This document shows positions 49,524-58,414 of a DNA stretch of 64,000 bases, one piece after another. The DNA is from Flavobacterium sp. LPB0248. Its GTDB lineage: Bacteria; Bacteroidota; Bacteroidia; Flavobacteriales; Flavobacteriaceae. The notes under the pieces were generated by a model. That model saw only the letters and a list, made by a program, of their open reading frames with translations, did not search any database and was not told the DNA's origin. Numbering within the stretch: the first letter of the stretch is position 1; each line of letters opens with the position of its first letter. The stretch is taken from the NCBI RefSeq assembly GCF_013388355.1, contig NZ_CP058246.1:3658001-3722000 (forward strand). The letters are read 5' to 3'. The translations under genes and the position numbers were made by a program.

Positions 49524-52379
49524 ATGCCTAAAGACACATCAATAAAATCAGTTTTAATAATAGGTTCAGGACCTATTGTTATTGGCCAAGCTTGCGAATT
49601 CGATTATGCGGGATCTCAATCTGCACGCTCGATTCGTGAAGAAGGAATTGAGGTTATCTTGATTAACTCGAATCCAGCGACGATTATGACCGACCCATCT
49701 ATGGCCGATCATATTTATTTGAAACCTTTAACGACAAAATCGATTATTGAAATTCTTAAGGAACATCCACAAATTGATGCAGTTTTGCCAACAATGGGAG
49801 GACAAACTGCTTTGAACTTGTGTTTGGAAGCTGAGGAAAAAGGAATCTGGCAAGATTTCGGAGTGAGATTAATCGGTGTTGATGTAAATGCTATTAATAT
49901 TACTGAAGACAGAGAACAGTTTAAGCAGCTTTTAGAAAGAATAAATGTGCCAACTGCACCTGCAAAAACAGCTACTTCTTACCTTGAAGGAAAAGAAATT
50001 GCTCAGGAATTTGGTTTCCCGCTTGTAATTCGTCCTTCGTTTACATTAGGAGGAACTGGAGCAGCTGTGGTTTACAAAAAAGAAGATTTTGATGAGCTTT
50101 TAACTCGTGGACTAGAAGCTTCTCCAATTCACGAAGTTTTGATCGATAAAGCTTTAATGGGATGGAAAGAATACGAATTAGAGCTTTTGAGAGATAAAAA
50201 CGATAATGTTGTAATTATCTGTTCTATCGAAAATATGGACCCAATGGGAATTCATACTGGAGATTCGATTACAGTTGCGCCAGCAATGACTTTGTCTGAT
50301 ACAACTTTCCAAAAATTACGTGACTATGCTATCTTAATGATGAGAAGTATCGGAAATTTTGCTGGAGGATGTAACGTACAATTTGCAGTTTCACCAGACG
50401 AAAAAGAAGATATCGTAGCCATCGAGATTAACCCTCGTGTATCTCGTTCTTCTGCTTTAGCATCAAAAGCAACTGGATATCCAATTGCAAAAATTGCTTC
50501 TAAACTAGCTTTAGGATACAATTTAGATGAGTTGCAAAACCAAATTACAAAATCGACTTCAGCTCTTTTCGAACCAACTTTAGATTATGTAATCGTAAAA
50601 ATACCACGTTGGAACTTCGATAAATTTGAAGGTTCAGACAGAACTTTAGGTCTTCAGATGAAATCTGTAGGTGAGGTTATGGGAATCGGACGTTCTTTTC
50701 AAGAAGCACTTCACAAAGCAACTCAATCTTTAGAGATAAAGAGAAATGGTTTAGGAGCTGATGGAAAAGGATACAAAGATTACGAATTGATTATCGATAA
50801 ACTGACTCACGCAAGTTGGGATCGTGTATTCGTAATTTATGATGCAATCGCAATGGGAATTCCGTTGAGCACAATTCACGAAATTACAAGAATCGATATG
50901 TGGTTCTTAAAACAATACGAAGAGCTTTATACTTTAGAAAAAGAAATCTCAAACTACAAAGTTTCTGATCTTCCTAAAGAATTATTGCTTGAAGCGAAAC
51001 AAAAAGGTTTTGCTGACAGACAATTGGCTCACATGATGAATTGTTTAGAAAGTGAAGTGCATTCTTTACGTATGAACATGAACATCAACCGTGTGTTCAA
51101 ATTGGTTGATACTTGTGCGGCTGAGTTTAAAGCTAAAACACCTTATTACTACTCAACTTTTGAGGCAGAAATCGAAAAAGCAAATGGAGAGCGTTATGTA
51201 GATAACGAAAGTATCCTGACAGATAAAAAGAAAGTAATCGTTCTAGGTTCTGGACCAAACAGAATTGGACAAGGAATTGAATTTGATTATTCTTGTGTAC
51301 ATGGAGTTTTAGCAGCTAAAGAATGTGGTTATGAAACGATCATGATTAACTGTAATCCTGAAACGGTTTCTACAGATTTCGATACAGCTGATAAATTATA
51401 CTTCGAGCCAGTTTTCTGGGAGCACATTTATGACATTATCCAACACGAAAAACCAGAAGGTGTAATCGTGCAGCTTGGTGGTCAAACAGCTCTTAAATTA
51501 GCAGATAAATTATCTAAATACGGTGTAAAAATTATCGGAACTAGTTTTGATGCACTTGACTTAGCGGAAGACAGAGGAAGATTCTCAGATTTATTGACTG
51601 AATTAAATATTCCTTTCCCAAGATTCGGAATCGCTGAAACGGCTGATGAAGCTTCGAAATTAGCAGATACTTTAGATTTCCCACTTTTAATTCGTCCTTC
51701 TTATGTACTAGGAGGTCAAGGAATGAAAATTGTAATCAACAAAAAAGAGCTTGAAGAGCACGTTATCGATTTGTTGAAAGCAATTCCAGGAAACAAATTG
51801 TTACTAGACCACTACTTAGCTGGAGCAATCGAAGCTGAAGCTGATGCGATCTGTGATGCTGACGGAAATGTTTACATCATCGGAATTATGGAGCATATTG
51901 AGCCTTGTGGAGTTCACTCTGGAGATAGTAACGCAACATTGCCTCCTTTCAACTTAGGTGAATTTGTAATGCAGCAAATTAAAGATCATACGCATAAAAT
52001 TGCTAGAGCTTTAAAAACTGTAGGTTTAATCAATATTCAGTTTGCGATTAAAGACGATACGGTTTACATCATCGAAGCAAACCCAAGAGCTTCTAGAACG
52101 GTTCCGTTTATTGCGAAAGCTTACGGAGAGCCTTATGTAAACTACGCTACAAAAGTAATGTTAGGTCATAATAAAGTAACTGACTTTGATTTCAATCCAC
52201 AATTAAAAGGATACGCAATCAAACAACCAGTTTTCTCTTTCAGCAAATTCCCGAACGTAAACAAAGCGTTAGGACCAGAAATGAAATCTACAGGAGAAAG
52301 CATCTTGTTTATTGATGACTTGAAAGACGATCAATTCTACGAATTGTACTCTAGAAGAAAAATGTATTTGAGTAAATAA
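49524..52379 (+). CDS. carB: Carbamoyl-phosphate synthase large subunit (short form)
   Basis: A 951-residue enzyme that makes carbamoyl phosphate from ammonia, bicarbonate and ATP for pyrimidine and arginine synthesis. Two ATP-grasp halves are visible: GSGPIVIGQACEFDYAGSQ opens the first and GSGPNRIGQGIEFDYSCVHG the second, each with a FPLxIRPSxxLGG loop (FPLVIRPSFTLGG, FPLLIRPSYVLGG). The protein ends soon after the second unit, so the roughly 120-residue C-terminal allosteric (MGS-like) domain of the 1073-residue E. coli enzyme is missing. carA is not in the window. Confidence 0.96.
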   Translation: MPKDTSIKSVLIIGSGPIVIGQACEFDYAGSQSARSIREEGIEVILINSNPATIMTDPSMADHIYLKPLTTKSIIEILKEHPQIDAVLPTMGGQTALNLCLEAEEKGIWQDFGVRLIGVDVNAINITEDREQFKQLLERINVPTAPAKTATSYLEGKEIAQEFGFPLVIRPSFTLGGTGAAVVYKKEDFDELLTRGLEASPIHEVLIDKALMGWKEYELELLRDKNDNVVIICSIENMDPMGIHTGDSITVAPAMTLSDTTFQKLRDYAILMMRSIGNFAGGCNVQFAVSPDEKEDIVAIEINPRVSRSSALASKATGYPIAKIASKLALGYNLDELQNQITKSTSALFEPTLDYVIVKIPRWNFDKFEGSDRTLGLQMKSVGEVMGIGRSFQEALHKATQSLEIKRNGLGADGKGYKDYELIIDKLTHASWDRVFVIYDAIAMGIPLSTIHEITRIDMWFLKQYEELYTLEKEISNYKVSDLPKELLLEAKQKGFADRQLAHMMNCLESEVHSLRMNMNINRVFKLVDTCAAEFKAKTPYYYSTFEAEIEKANGERYVDNESILTDKKKVIVLGSGPNRIGQGIEFDYSCVHGVLAAKECGYETIMINCNPETVSTDFDTADKLYFEPVFWEHIYDIIQHEKPEGVIVQLGGQTALKLADKLSKYGVKIIGTSFDALDLAEDRGRFSDLLTELNIPFPRFGIAETADEASKLADTLDFPLLIRPSYVLGGQGMKIVINKKELEEHVIDLLKAIPGNKLLLDHYLAGAIEAEADAICDADGNVYIIGIMEHIEPCGVHSGDSNATLPPFNLGEFVMQQIKDHTHKIARALKTVGLINIQFAIKDDTVYIIEANPRASRTVPFIAKAYGEPYVNYATKVMLGHNKVTDFDFNPQLKGYAIKQPVFSFSKFPNVNKALGPEMKSTGESILFIDDLKDDQFYELYSRRKMYLSK

Positions 52380-52400
52380 TCTCAAATTCTAGTATAAAAG

Positions 52401-52430
52401 AAAAGCTCCAATGAAAATTGGAGCTTTTTT
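52401..52430 (+). terminator. Terminator of carB
   Basis: AAAAGCTCCAAT and ATTGGAGCTTTT arms followed by T. The same 29-bp sequence recurs at 53031-53059. Confidence 0.85.
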
Positions 52431-52457
52431 ATATTTATCTTAAAAAGATATTGAAAG

Positions 52458-52979
52458 TTAAATCATATTTTTAGTATATTCTTCTCTGGCACTATTATAA
52501 TTAAAATATCTGTTTTCGTTTGTGATCCATGAAAAATTTAAACCGATGATATTATTGTATTTTTCTCGATTATTATAATTTCCAATATATTTATCATCTT
52601 CAAGTACAATCGAATCTTTTTTTATTTCTCCATTTATCACTGCAATGTAAAAATCATCGTCAGGAATATCTGCCCATTCTGTATAATATCGAATTGAAAA
52701 ATTTTTTAATTCATAGGTTTCAATAATGTCAACTATTGATGTAATATTATCTTCATAATCGGTCGAATTTGTTCGAATATCATAAATTGGGAGTGTCTTT
52801 AAATATTGTAAATATTCTTTTATAGTATTAAAATTATCAGCTTCTTTAATGAAATATTCAATTGTATTCCCGCTTAAATTTAAAGGTATAATTACGATAT
52901 TCTCTTCAAAAAAATGAACTAAATTTTTATTGTATTTATTCTTTTCGTTGGTTACAATTGCGCAAATTTTTTGCCCCAT
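52458..52979 (-). CDS. Hypothetical protein, 173 residues, flanked by identical hairpins
   Basis: A soluble acidic protein rich in Asn, Ile, Asp and Tyr. No signal peptide or membrane helix. I recognise no family. The C-terminal two thirds alternate strands and helices (SIVDIIETYELKNFSIRYYT, WADIPDDDFYIAVING). The coding region is AT-richer than its neighbours. It is bracketed by two identical 29-bp hairpin sequences in direct orientation (52401-52429 and 53031-53059), so it may have been inserted or be deletable as a block. Confidence 0.6.
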   Translation of the reverse strand: MGQKICAIVTNEKNKYNKNLVHFFEENIVIIPLNLSGNTIEYFIKEADNFNTIKEYLQYLKTLPIYDIRTNSTDYEDNITSIVDIIETYELKNFSIRYYTEWADIPDDDFYIAVINGEIKKDSIVLEDDKYIGNYNNREKYNNIIGLNFSWITNENRYFNYNSAREEYTKNMI

Positions 52980-53030
52980 AAATTTTCTTGTTTATTAGCT
53001 TTGATATTGATTTTATAATTTCAATATACA

Positions 53031-53059
53031 AAAAGCTCCAATGAAAATTGGAGCTTTTT
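53031..53059 (-). terminator. Terminator of the YiaA/B gene
   Basis: Same 29-bp hairpin as at 52401-52429, in direct orientation. On the reverse strand it follows the YiaA/B gene stop by 24 bp and ends in T. Confidence 0.8.
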
Positions 53060-53082
53060 GTACTTTAAGTGGTTATGAATTT

Positions 53083-53481
53083 TTATTCACTTTGACCGAA
53101 GTTCATATTGTCTCTAGTATTTTTCTGAACTGAAATTGCACCGAACAAAGCTAATAGAAAAGCAAAAGCATAAAAACCTTTTTCGCTTGGAAGAATCGTT
53201 GCATTCCAAAGTCCAACAACTAAAAGAACGATTGAAAGTAAAGTTCCAAACCAGCAGATTCCGTAATATATATCGGTTACAGGAAGTTTTTCAAGACGGT
53301 CTCTAACACTTTTTTGTAATGAAACAACAGCAAAAAGGCCGAACATTAAAACAGTGAAATAATATCCTTTTTCGTTTAATAGCATTTCAGCTCTGGCAAG
53401 TCCAACAATAAAGCCAACTGTTCCTGCTCCAAGAGCAACCCAAGATGCCGCGATAAAGGCATTTGATGTTTTTTGTATCAT
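53083..53481 (-). CDS. YiaA/YiaB family inner-membrane protein
   Basis: A 132-residue inner-membrane protein with four helices in two related pairs: WVALGAGTVGFIVGLARAEMLLNEKGYYFTVLMFGLFAVVSLQKSVRD and WFGTLLSIVLLVVGLWNATILPSEKGFYAFAFLLALFGAISVQKNTRD. The two halves are a clear internal duplication, which is the hallmark of YiaA/YiaB proteins. Role unknown. Confidence 0.9.
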   Translation of the reverse strand: MIQKTSNAFIAASWVALGAGTVGFIVGLARAEMLLNEKGYYFTVLMFGLFAVVSLQKSVRDRLEKLPVTDIYYGICWFGTLLSIVLLVVGLWNATILPSEKGFYAFAFLLALFGAISVQKNTRDNMNFGQSE

Positions 53482-53580
53482 AATTTATTATTTTGGTAAG
53501 TGGCAAATATAATTAAATTAGATTCAGAACAAAATAATTAGTAACTGTTTTGTTCAGTAAAATCTCTCAAATAAGTAAAA

Positions 53581-53609
53581 AGAAAAAGCTCCGTAATCGG
53601 AGCTTTTCT
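53581..53609 (-). terminator. Terminator of the ECF/DUF4252 operon
   Basis: AGAAAAGCTCCG and CGGAGCTTTTCT-type arms with a 4-base loop, just past the DUF4252 lipoprotein stop. Confidence 0.75.
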
Positions 53610-53630
53610 CATTTAAAAAGTAAGATGTTT

Positions 53631-54170
53631 TTATTTTTTAAGCAATTGTTCTAAAGGTTTTAGTTGCTCCATGTCTATTTTAGATTTCTGTAAAACAGAC
53701 ATTAAAGTCATAATGTTATTTGGATTCATATCTTCGCCTAACACACGAACTACTGCAAAACCATTTTCTTTTCTGTTGGCAAAAATGACAAACTCTTTTA
53801 TATTGTCATCACTTCCAACATAGCTTACAGAGGCACCATCTTTTCCAGATCCAATCTTCATCAATTCTTGATATTTCGGATCTTTTAATATGGCTTTTAC
53901 TTTGTTTCTTTCTGTTTCAAACTCTGCCTGATTATTTTGATCCGCTTTAAAAGCTAGAATATTCATTTTGTCAAACGAATTTAAAGCTTCACTTTGTTCT
54001 GCTGATAATGTTGCTTTATCAACATTTAGAATAGTTGGTGAAACATCTAATGAAATAAAATCTTTTTTCTCTGAATTTTCGACAAAATATTTTTGAAGTG
54101 AAGGTTCAGAATTACAGCTCCCTAAAGTTAGTAGAGCTGTAAGTGCTATGATGAAGATATTTGTTCTCAT
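53631..54170 (-). CDS. DUF4252 domain-containing lipoprotein
   Basis: A 179-residue lipoprotein with lipobox TLGSC (Cys19). The domain pattern SLDVSPTILN...SAEQSEALNSFDKMNILAFKADQNNQAEFETERNKVKAIL...YQELMKIGSGKDGASVSYVG...IKEFVIFANRKENGFAVVRVLGEDMN fits DUF4252, a Bacteroidota family of unknown function. It is the last gene of a four-gene run with an ECF sigma factor, an anti-sigma-like protein and a second DUF4252 protein, separated from the latter by one base. Confidence 0.87.
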   Translation of the reverse strand: MRTNIFIIALTALLTLGSCNSEPSLQKYFVENSEKKDFISLDVSPTILNVDKATLSAEQSEALNSFDKMNILAFKADQNNQAEFETERNKVKAILKDPKYQELMKIGSGKDGASVSYVGSDDNIKEFVIFANRKENGFAVVRVLGEDMNPNNIMTLMSVLQKSKIDMEQLKPLEQLLKK

Positions 54171-54171
54171 T

Positions 54172-54699
54172 TTATTTTTTGCCTTTTGAAGCTTTTTTTA
54201 AATCTGTTCCTCCAGGAAGCTGCATCTTATCTGTTAATACTGAGATTTCGTTTAGATCAAAATTACCAGTTAAAGATAATAAAACAGTTTCGTCGTTTTT
54301 GGCACCATCGACATACATTAAAAGTTCTTTTATCTGTGTATCGGTAGCACCAGATTTTACCATAATTCGAACGTTTTTTCCACCGTCATTTACTCGCATT
54401 AATTCTTCTAGACCGGCAGTTTTTACATATTTGTCAGCAGTAGCTTTCATGTCTGCTTCGATTTTCGGATTTTTAGTGGTAAACACTTTTAGATAATCCA
54501 ATTTTTTAATTAAAGCAATATATTGCTGTGTCTCTTTATCAGACGGGTCAGATTTTACTTTGCTCATTAAATCGAACATTTTTTTGTTTACAATTACTGA
54601 AGTTACATCATCCTGACCATCAAATTTGTCAAAAGCACCTTGTGCATAAAAAGTGGTGGAAACGAATGCGAAAACTAAGGTTATAATGAAATTTCTCAT
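54172..54699 (-). CDS. DUF4252 domain-containing exported protein
   Basis: A 175-residue protein with signal peptide MRNFIITLVFAFVSTTFYAQ. FDKFDGQDDVTSVIVNKKMFDLMSKV, IALIKKLDYLKVFTTKN and a final ISVLTDKMQ block match DUF4252 and resemble the lipoprotein encoded downstream, pointing to a tandem duplication. It is probably periplasmic. It lies between the anti-sigma-like gene (16 bp upstream) and the DUF4252 lipoprotein gene. Confidence 0.87.
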   Translation of the reverse strand: MRNFIITLVFAFVSTTFYAQGAFDKFDGQDDVTSVIVNKKMFDLMSKVKSDPSDKETQQYIALIKKLDYLKVFTTKNPKIEADMKATADKYVKTAGLEELMRVNDGGKNVRIMVKSGATDTQIKELLMYVDGAKNDETVLLSLTGNFDLNEISVLTDKMQLPGGTDLKKASKGKK

Positions 54700-54715
54700 G
54701 ATTATTTTTGTTTAA

Positions 54716-55177
54716 TTACTGTTTAAAAATTTTGTTTTTTGATTGTTCGTATTCTTTAATGTACTGTACACTTTCAATACCTACATTAACATTGTTTGAT
54801 AATAAAGCCAAAGCCTTTTGAGTTGCTTTTAAGGCTTCTTCGGGATCATCGTAAGTTCCTAATTCTGTTTGCGAAGCTACTGCAGTGGTATCATTTTTTT
54901 CGCTAACAAAAAAGTAAGTTCCGATGCCTAGCATAACAACAGCAGAAGCCGCAATCGATAACCACGCTACGTTGCGTTTTTTAGATTGTAGTGGAATCTC
55001 ATACGTCGATTTCTGTTCTTTTGCTTGAGAGAAATAGCCAAACATAGGTTTGTATTGCTCCAAATGCTGCGCAACATTTGATGAAGAAAAATATTCTTTT
55101 AATTGATTTTCTTCGGCAATAGAAGTTTCTCCCTGAAAGTATTTTTCTAATATCTCTTCTATTTTATTTAGTTCCAT
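54716..55177 (-). CDS. Anti-sigma-factor-like membrane protein
   Basis: A 153-residue protein. The N-terminal cytoplasmic part (1-65, IEEILEKYFQGETSIAEENQLKEYF) is helical, as in zinc-less anti-sigma domains of Bacteroidota. One membrane helix follows (about 70-90, VAWLSIAASAVVMLGIGTYFFV), then a periplasmic tail. Its start overlaps the sigma gene stop by 14 bp, a translational coupling that supports a sigma/anti-sigma pair. It lacks the FecR domain, so it is not a ferric-dicitrate type. Confidence 0.82.
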   Translation of the reverse strand: MELNKIEEILEKYFQGETSIAEENQLKEYFSSSNVAQHLEQYKPMFGYFSQAKEQKSTYEIPLQSKKRNVAWLSIAASAVVMLGIGTYFFVSEKNDTTAVASQTELGTYDDPEEALKATQKALALLSNNVNVGIESVQYIKEYEQSKNKIFKQ

Positions 55178-55673
55178 AAAGGTGTGTATTTGTCATTGAT
55201 TCTCTAATTTTTTTTCTTGCTCTCGAAAGCGCCACTCGAATTGCGGTTTCATTCATATTTACAATTTTGGCGATTTCTTCAAATTCATATTGTTCAACAT
55301 CCCGAAGCTGAATTAATAGCTGCATCTGTTCGGGCATCTCGTTTATAATTTTTTCGACCCATTCTAAACTATCTTGATCCTCTAATTTTTTGTCCAATTG
55401 TGGCTGCCGATCGGTAAAATTATTATGGACAATCTGCAGATTGCTAGCTCTTTTAGATTTTAACTGATCGAGACAGTAGTTTTTGGTCATGGTCATAGCC
55501 AATGCTTCAACACTATTGTAACTTTCGAGATTATCTTTTTTGTTCCATAATTTTACCATTACTTCCTGAGTCGCATCTTCTGCTTCTTCAGTACTTGTAA
55601 GCAATCTTTTTGCCAGACGAAAAACTTTGTCTTTAAAAGGATTTATTAATTCTATAAATACAACTTGGTTCAT
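55164..55673 (-). CDS. ECF-type RNA polymerase sigma factor
   Basis: A 169-residue sigma factor: region 2 FIELINPFKDKVFRLAKRLL...AEDATQEVMVKLWNKK, and region 4 MPEQMQLLIQLRDVEQYEFEEIAKIVNMNETAIRVALSRARKKIRE with the helix-turn-helix. It is followed by an anti-sigma-like gene overlapping by 14 bp and two DUF4252 genes, so it probably controls its own operon and an envelope response. No TonB receptor is attached. Confidence 0.94.
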   Translation of the reverse strand: MNQVVFIELINPFKDKVFRLAKRLLTSTEEAEDATQEVMVKLWNKKDNLESYNSVEALAMTMTKNYCLDQLKSKRASNLQIVHNNFTDRQPQLDKKLEDQDSLEWVEKIINEMPEQMQLLIQLRDVEQYEFEEIAKIVNMNETAIRVALSRARKKIRESMTNTHLYGTK

Positions 55674-55844
55674 TAATCTGATGGTTAATCGTTAGCTTAT
55701 ATATTCAAGACGAGGCACAATTATATTTGTTACAGCAAAAAAGAAAATATTTTTTTTATGTAAAAAAAATACTGCTTTAACAATAAAGCTTAAACTAAAG
55801 ATACTACTTTTACGTTTATTCAGAATATAGATAACCTACACGAT

Positions 55845-57305
55845 ATGAAAACAACTTTAAAGAGCGTTCTTTTTCTCTTTTTATTCGCTTTTTCTTTACA
55901 GTCTTGTGAAGATCAGGACGATGTAGCTGCTCCAGCTGACCTGCAGATTAATAATTTTATATGGAGAGGATTAAATGAAGTTTACTTATGGCAGCAAGAT
56001 GTTCCAAATCTAGCTGATGGCCGTAATTTGCAACCAGATTTTAATCAGTTTTTAAGAGGATATTCTCATCCCGAAGATTTATTTCAAGATTTATTAAACA
56101 GACCAGTTAGTAAATATCCTAACGGAGATGCTATTGATCGTTTTAGCTGGATTGTTGAAGATTATACTGTTCTAGAACAGGAATTAAGTGGTGTTACTAA
56201 AAATAATGGTGTCGATTTTAGGTTAAGCCGAGTTTCTTCGACATCAAATGATGTGGTGGGTTTTGTGCGATACATTATTCCAAATTCTGATGCTTCTACT
56301 AAAGCAATTAAACGTGGCGATTTGTTTACTAGTGTAAACGGGACGAAACTTACTATTTCTAATTATCAGCAGCTATTATTAAATCAGGATAGTTATACTT
56401 TAGATTTGGCAGATTATAATGGAACGAGTTATGTTCTAAACGGAAAATCAGTTGCCTTGACTAAAACTGTTTTAGAAGAAAATCCTATTTTCATTAATAA
56501 AGTGATTACTTCTGGAAGCCATAAAATTGGTTATTTGATGTATAATGGTTTTTATTCAAGTTATGACGATAGATTAAATCAGGCCTTTGGAGAATTAAAA
56601 TCACAAGGAGTTACAGATTTGATTTTAGATCTTCGATATAATGGTGGAGGAGCGGTGCCTTCTGCTATAAGACTTTCTAGTATGATCACGGGACAATTTG
56701 ATACTCAGGTTTTTGCAAAAACGCAATTTAATGCTAAGTGGATGAAAGATATGACTGCTGATGATTTAGAAAGCTTGAATTACAGATTTGTGAATAATAT
56801 TGATGGTAAACCATTAAACAGTTTAAATTTAACTACGGTTTATATTATTACTACAGCAAGTACAGCATCTGCGAGTGAATTGGTTATTAACGGATTAAAG
56901 CCTTATGTTAATGTAGTTCAGGTTGGAGAAACTACAATAGGTAAAAATGTTGGTTCGTATACAATTTATGATTCTGAAACTCTTTTTACTAAAAAAGGAA
57001 TTAATCCAAATCATAAATATGCGATGCAGCCTCTAGTTTTTAAAATCTCAAATTCTGCAGGTTTTGGTGATTACCAGCAAGGTTTACAGCCTACTTATCC
57101 GCAGCTTGAACATGTGAGCACTTATGGTGTTTTAGGAGATACCTCTGAGCCTTTGCTTAATCTGGCTATTTCTAAAATTACAGGGTCTACAGCCAAAAGA
57201 ACTCTTAATGATAATTCTGAGCCGGATACTCCTTATTTGACAGATTCAAAAATCATTAACGGATTAAGACACGGAATGTACATTCAAAATCCATTAAAAA
57301 ATTAA
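55845..57305 (+). CDS. S41 family C-terminal processing-type peptidase, lipoprotein
   Basis: A 486-residue lipoprotein: signal and lipobox LQSC with Cys21. A PDZ-like region lies at about 110-210 (IKRGDLFTSVNGTKLT). The protease core has the Ser-Lys dyad Ser342 (TASASELVING) and Lys367 (GETTIGKN), 25 residues apart as in CtpA/D1P. S41 enzymes trim C-termini or, in lipid-anchored Bacteroidota forms, may process surface proteins. It is divergent from the ECF operon and convergent with the btuG-like gene across a terminator. The target is unknown. Confidence 0.92.
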   Translation: MKTTLKSVLFLFLFAFSLQSCEDQDDVAAPADLQINNFIWRGLNEVYLWQQDVPNLADGRNLQPDFNQFLRGYSHPEDLFQDLLNRPVSKYPNGDAIDRFSWIVEDYTVLEQELSGVTKNNGVDFRLSRVSSTSNDVVGFVRYIIPNSDASTKAIKRGDLFTSVNGTKLTISNYQQLLLNQDSYTLDLADYNGTSYVLNGKSVALTKTVLEENPIFINKVITSGSHKIGYLMYNGFYSSYDDRLNQAFGELKSQGVTDLILDLRYNGGGAVPSAIRLSSMITGQFDTQVFAKTQFNAKWMKDMTADDLESLNYRFVNNIDGKPLNSLNLTTVYIITTASTASASELVINGLKPYVNVVQVGETTIGKNVGSYTIYDSETLFTKKGINPNHKYAMQPLVFKISNSAGFGDYQQGLQPTYPQLEHVSTYGVLGDTSEPLLNLAISKITGSTAKRTLNDNSEPDTPYLTDSKIINGLRHGMYIQNPLKN

Positions 57306-57318
57306 AATACAATAAATA

Positions 57319-57349
57319 GAAAAGGCTTTCATATCTGAAAGCCTTTTCC
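57319..57349. terminator. Bidirectional terminator
   Basis: AAAAGGCTTTC and GAAAGCCTTTT arms between the convergent S41 peptidase and btuG-like genes. Confidence 0.85.
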
Positions 57350-57382
57350 ATAAAAAAAACAAAAACTAATTCTAAGTATAAA

Positions 57383-58411
57383 TTAATCGTTAAAGTAGAA
57401 TCCGTTTGGACCAACACCAACAGTTAATTCTTTTAATAAACTTCCGCTGAAGTTATAAATATATGCTTTGCTGTCTGTTTTAAAGTTTCCTCCATCTGAA
57501 AGGAAAACGCGGTTGCCTTTAACTGCAAATCCGTAAAGGTATCCAATATCTGAAGTAGCTGTGAAAAGTGGGCTAGCAGAAGCTGTTGTTGCAGCCGTAT
57601 TAATTGAGTATACTGAGTTTCCTACTGTATAATAAACTTGGTTGTTTTCGATGTCTAAATATCCGGCAACTCCTTGAGATTCTGGAATTTCAATTTTAGA
57701 AACTGATTTGTCAGAGATTTTAACTTTTATAATTTCGCTGCTTTGTGTAAAAGAAGGACGTAAGATAAAAAGCGTTCCATTTTCTTCCTCAATAGAATCT
57801 GAGCCAGAACCAATTGTTATTGGAGCTTCTAAAGCTTTTGTGTTGATATTGTAAATTGAAAGCTTGTCACTACCGATAGGATCTGTAATGTATAATTTTC
57901 CGCTTTCTTCAACAATTCTATTTCCAGTTGTATTTAAGTTGATTTTAGATTCAACAAGATTTGTTGCTAAATTAATAATAGCAATATAATCATCTGTAAC
58001 AGAATCATATGAATTTGCATTTGTTACATAAGCTTTGCCATCTTTTACAACACCATATCTTGGATTAGCCAATCCGCTGTCAACTTTAGCGATTAGCTTA
58101 AAAGTATAACGGTTTACAATGTTTATTACATTAGATCCGCCAGCAATTATATACGCTCTGTCTCCGCTGAAAAAGATGTTTTGAGCAAATTTCCCAAGTA
58201 CATCAGATCCATTTTCTGCTTTATAAGCGTCTTTAGTAAAAATGCTGAAATCATCGCTAGAAAATGATACCGTTCCAGCATCTGTGCTTCCTTCATTTAA
58301 AATAAAAAAACCATTGTCGTAAGCACCTTTTGGGCCATCGTTGTCATCGCTTGAACAAGAAGCAAATAACGAGATGCTTAACGCTATTAAAAGTAATTTA
58401 CTAAACTTCAT
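57383..58411 (-). CDS. btuG: BtuG-like surface beta-propeller lipoprotein (DUF5074/YncE type)
   Basis: A 342-residue lipoprotein with lipobox LFASC (Cys19). The remainder consists of about seven propeller-type repeats (DRAYIIAGGSNVINIVNRY, KAYVTNANSYDSVTDDYIAIINL, GKLYITDPIGSDKLSIYNI, GTLFILRPSF). The pattern and its place 3 bp downstream of a BtuB-like receptor and a cobalamin riboswitch match BtuG of Bacteroides, a surface lipoprotein that captures B12 with very high affinity and hands it to BtuB. Function by homology and context; binding residues are not identifiable by eye. Confidence 0.83.
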   Translation of the reverse strand: MKFSKLLLIALSISLFASCSSDDNDGPKGAYDNGFFILNEGSTDAGTVSFSSDDFSIFTKDAYKAENGSDVLGKFAQNIFFSGDRAYIIAGGSNVINIVNRYTFKLIAKVDSGLANPRYGVVKDGKAYVTNANSYDSVTDDYIAIINLATNLVESKINLNTTGNRIVEESGKLYITDPIGSDKLSIYNINTKALEAPITIGSGSDSIEEENGTLFILRPSFTQSSEIIKVKISDKSVSKIEIPESQGVAGYLDIENNQVYYTVGNSVYSINTAATTASASPLFTATSDIGYLYGFAVKGNRVFLSDGGNFKTDSKAYIYNFSGSLLKELTVGVGPNGFYFND

Positions 58412-58414
58412 ATA

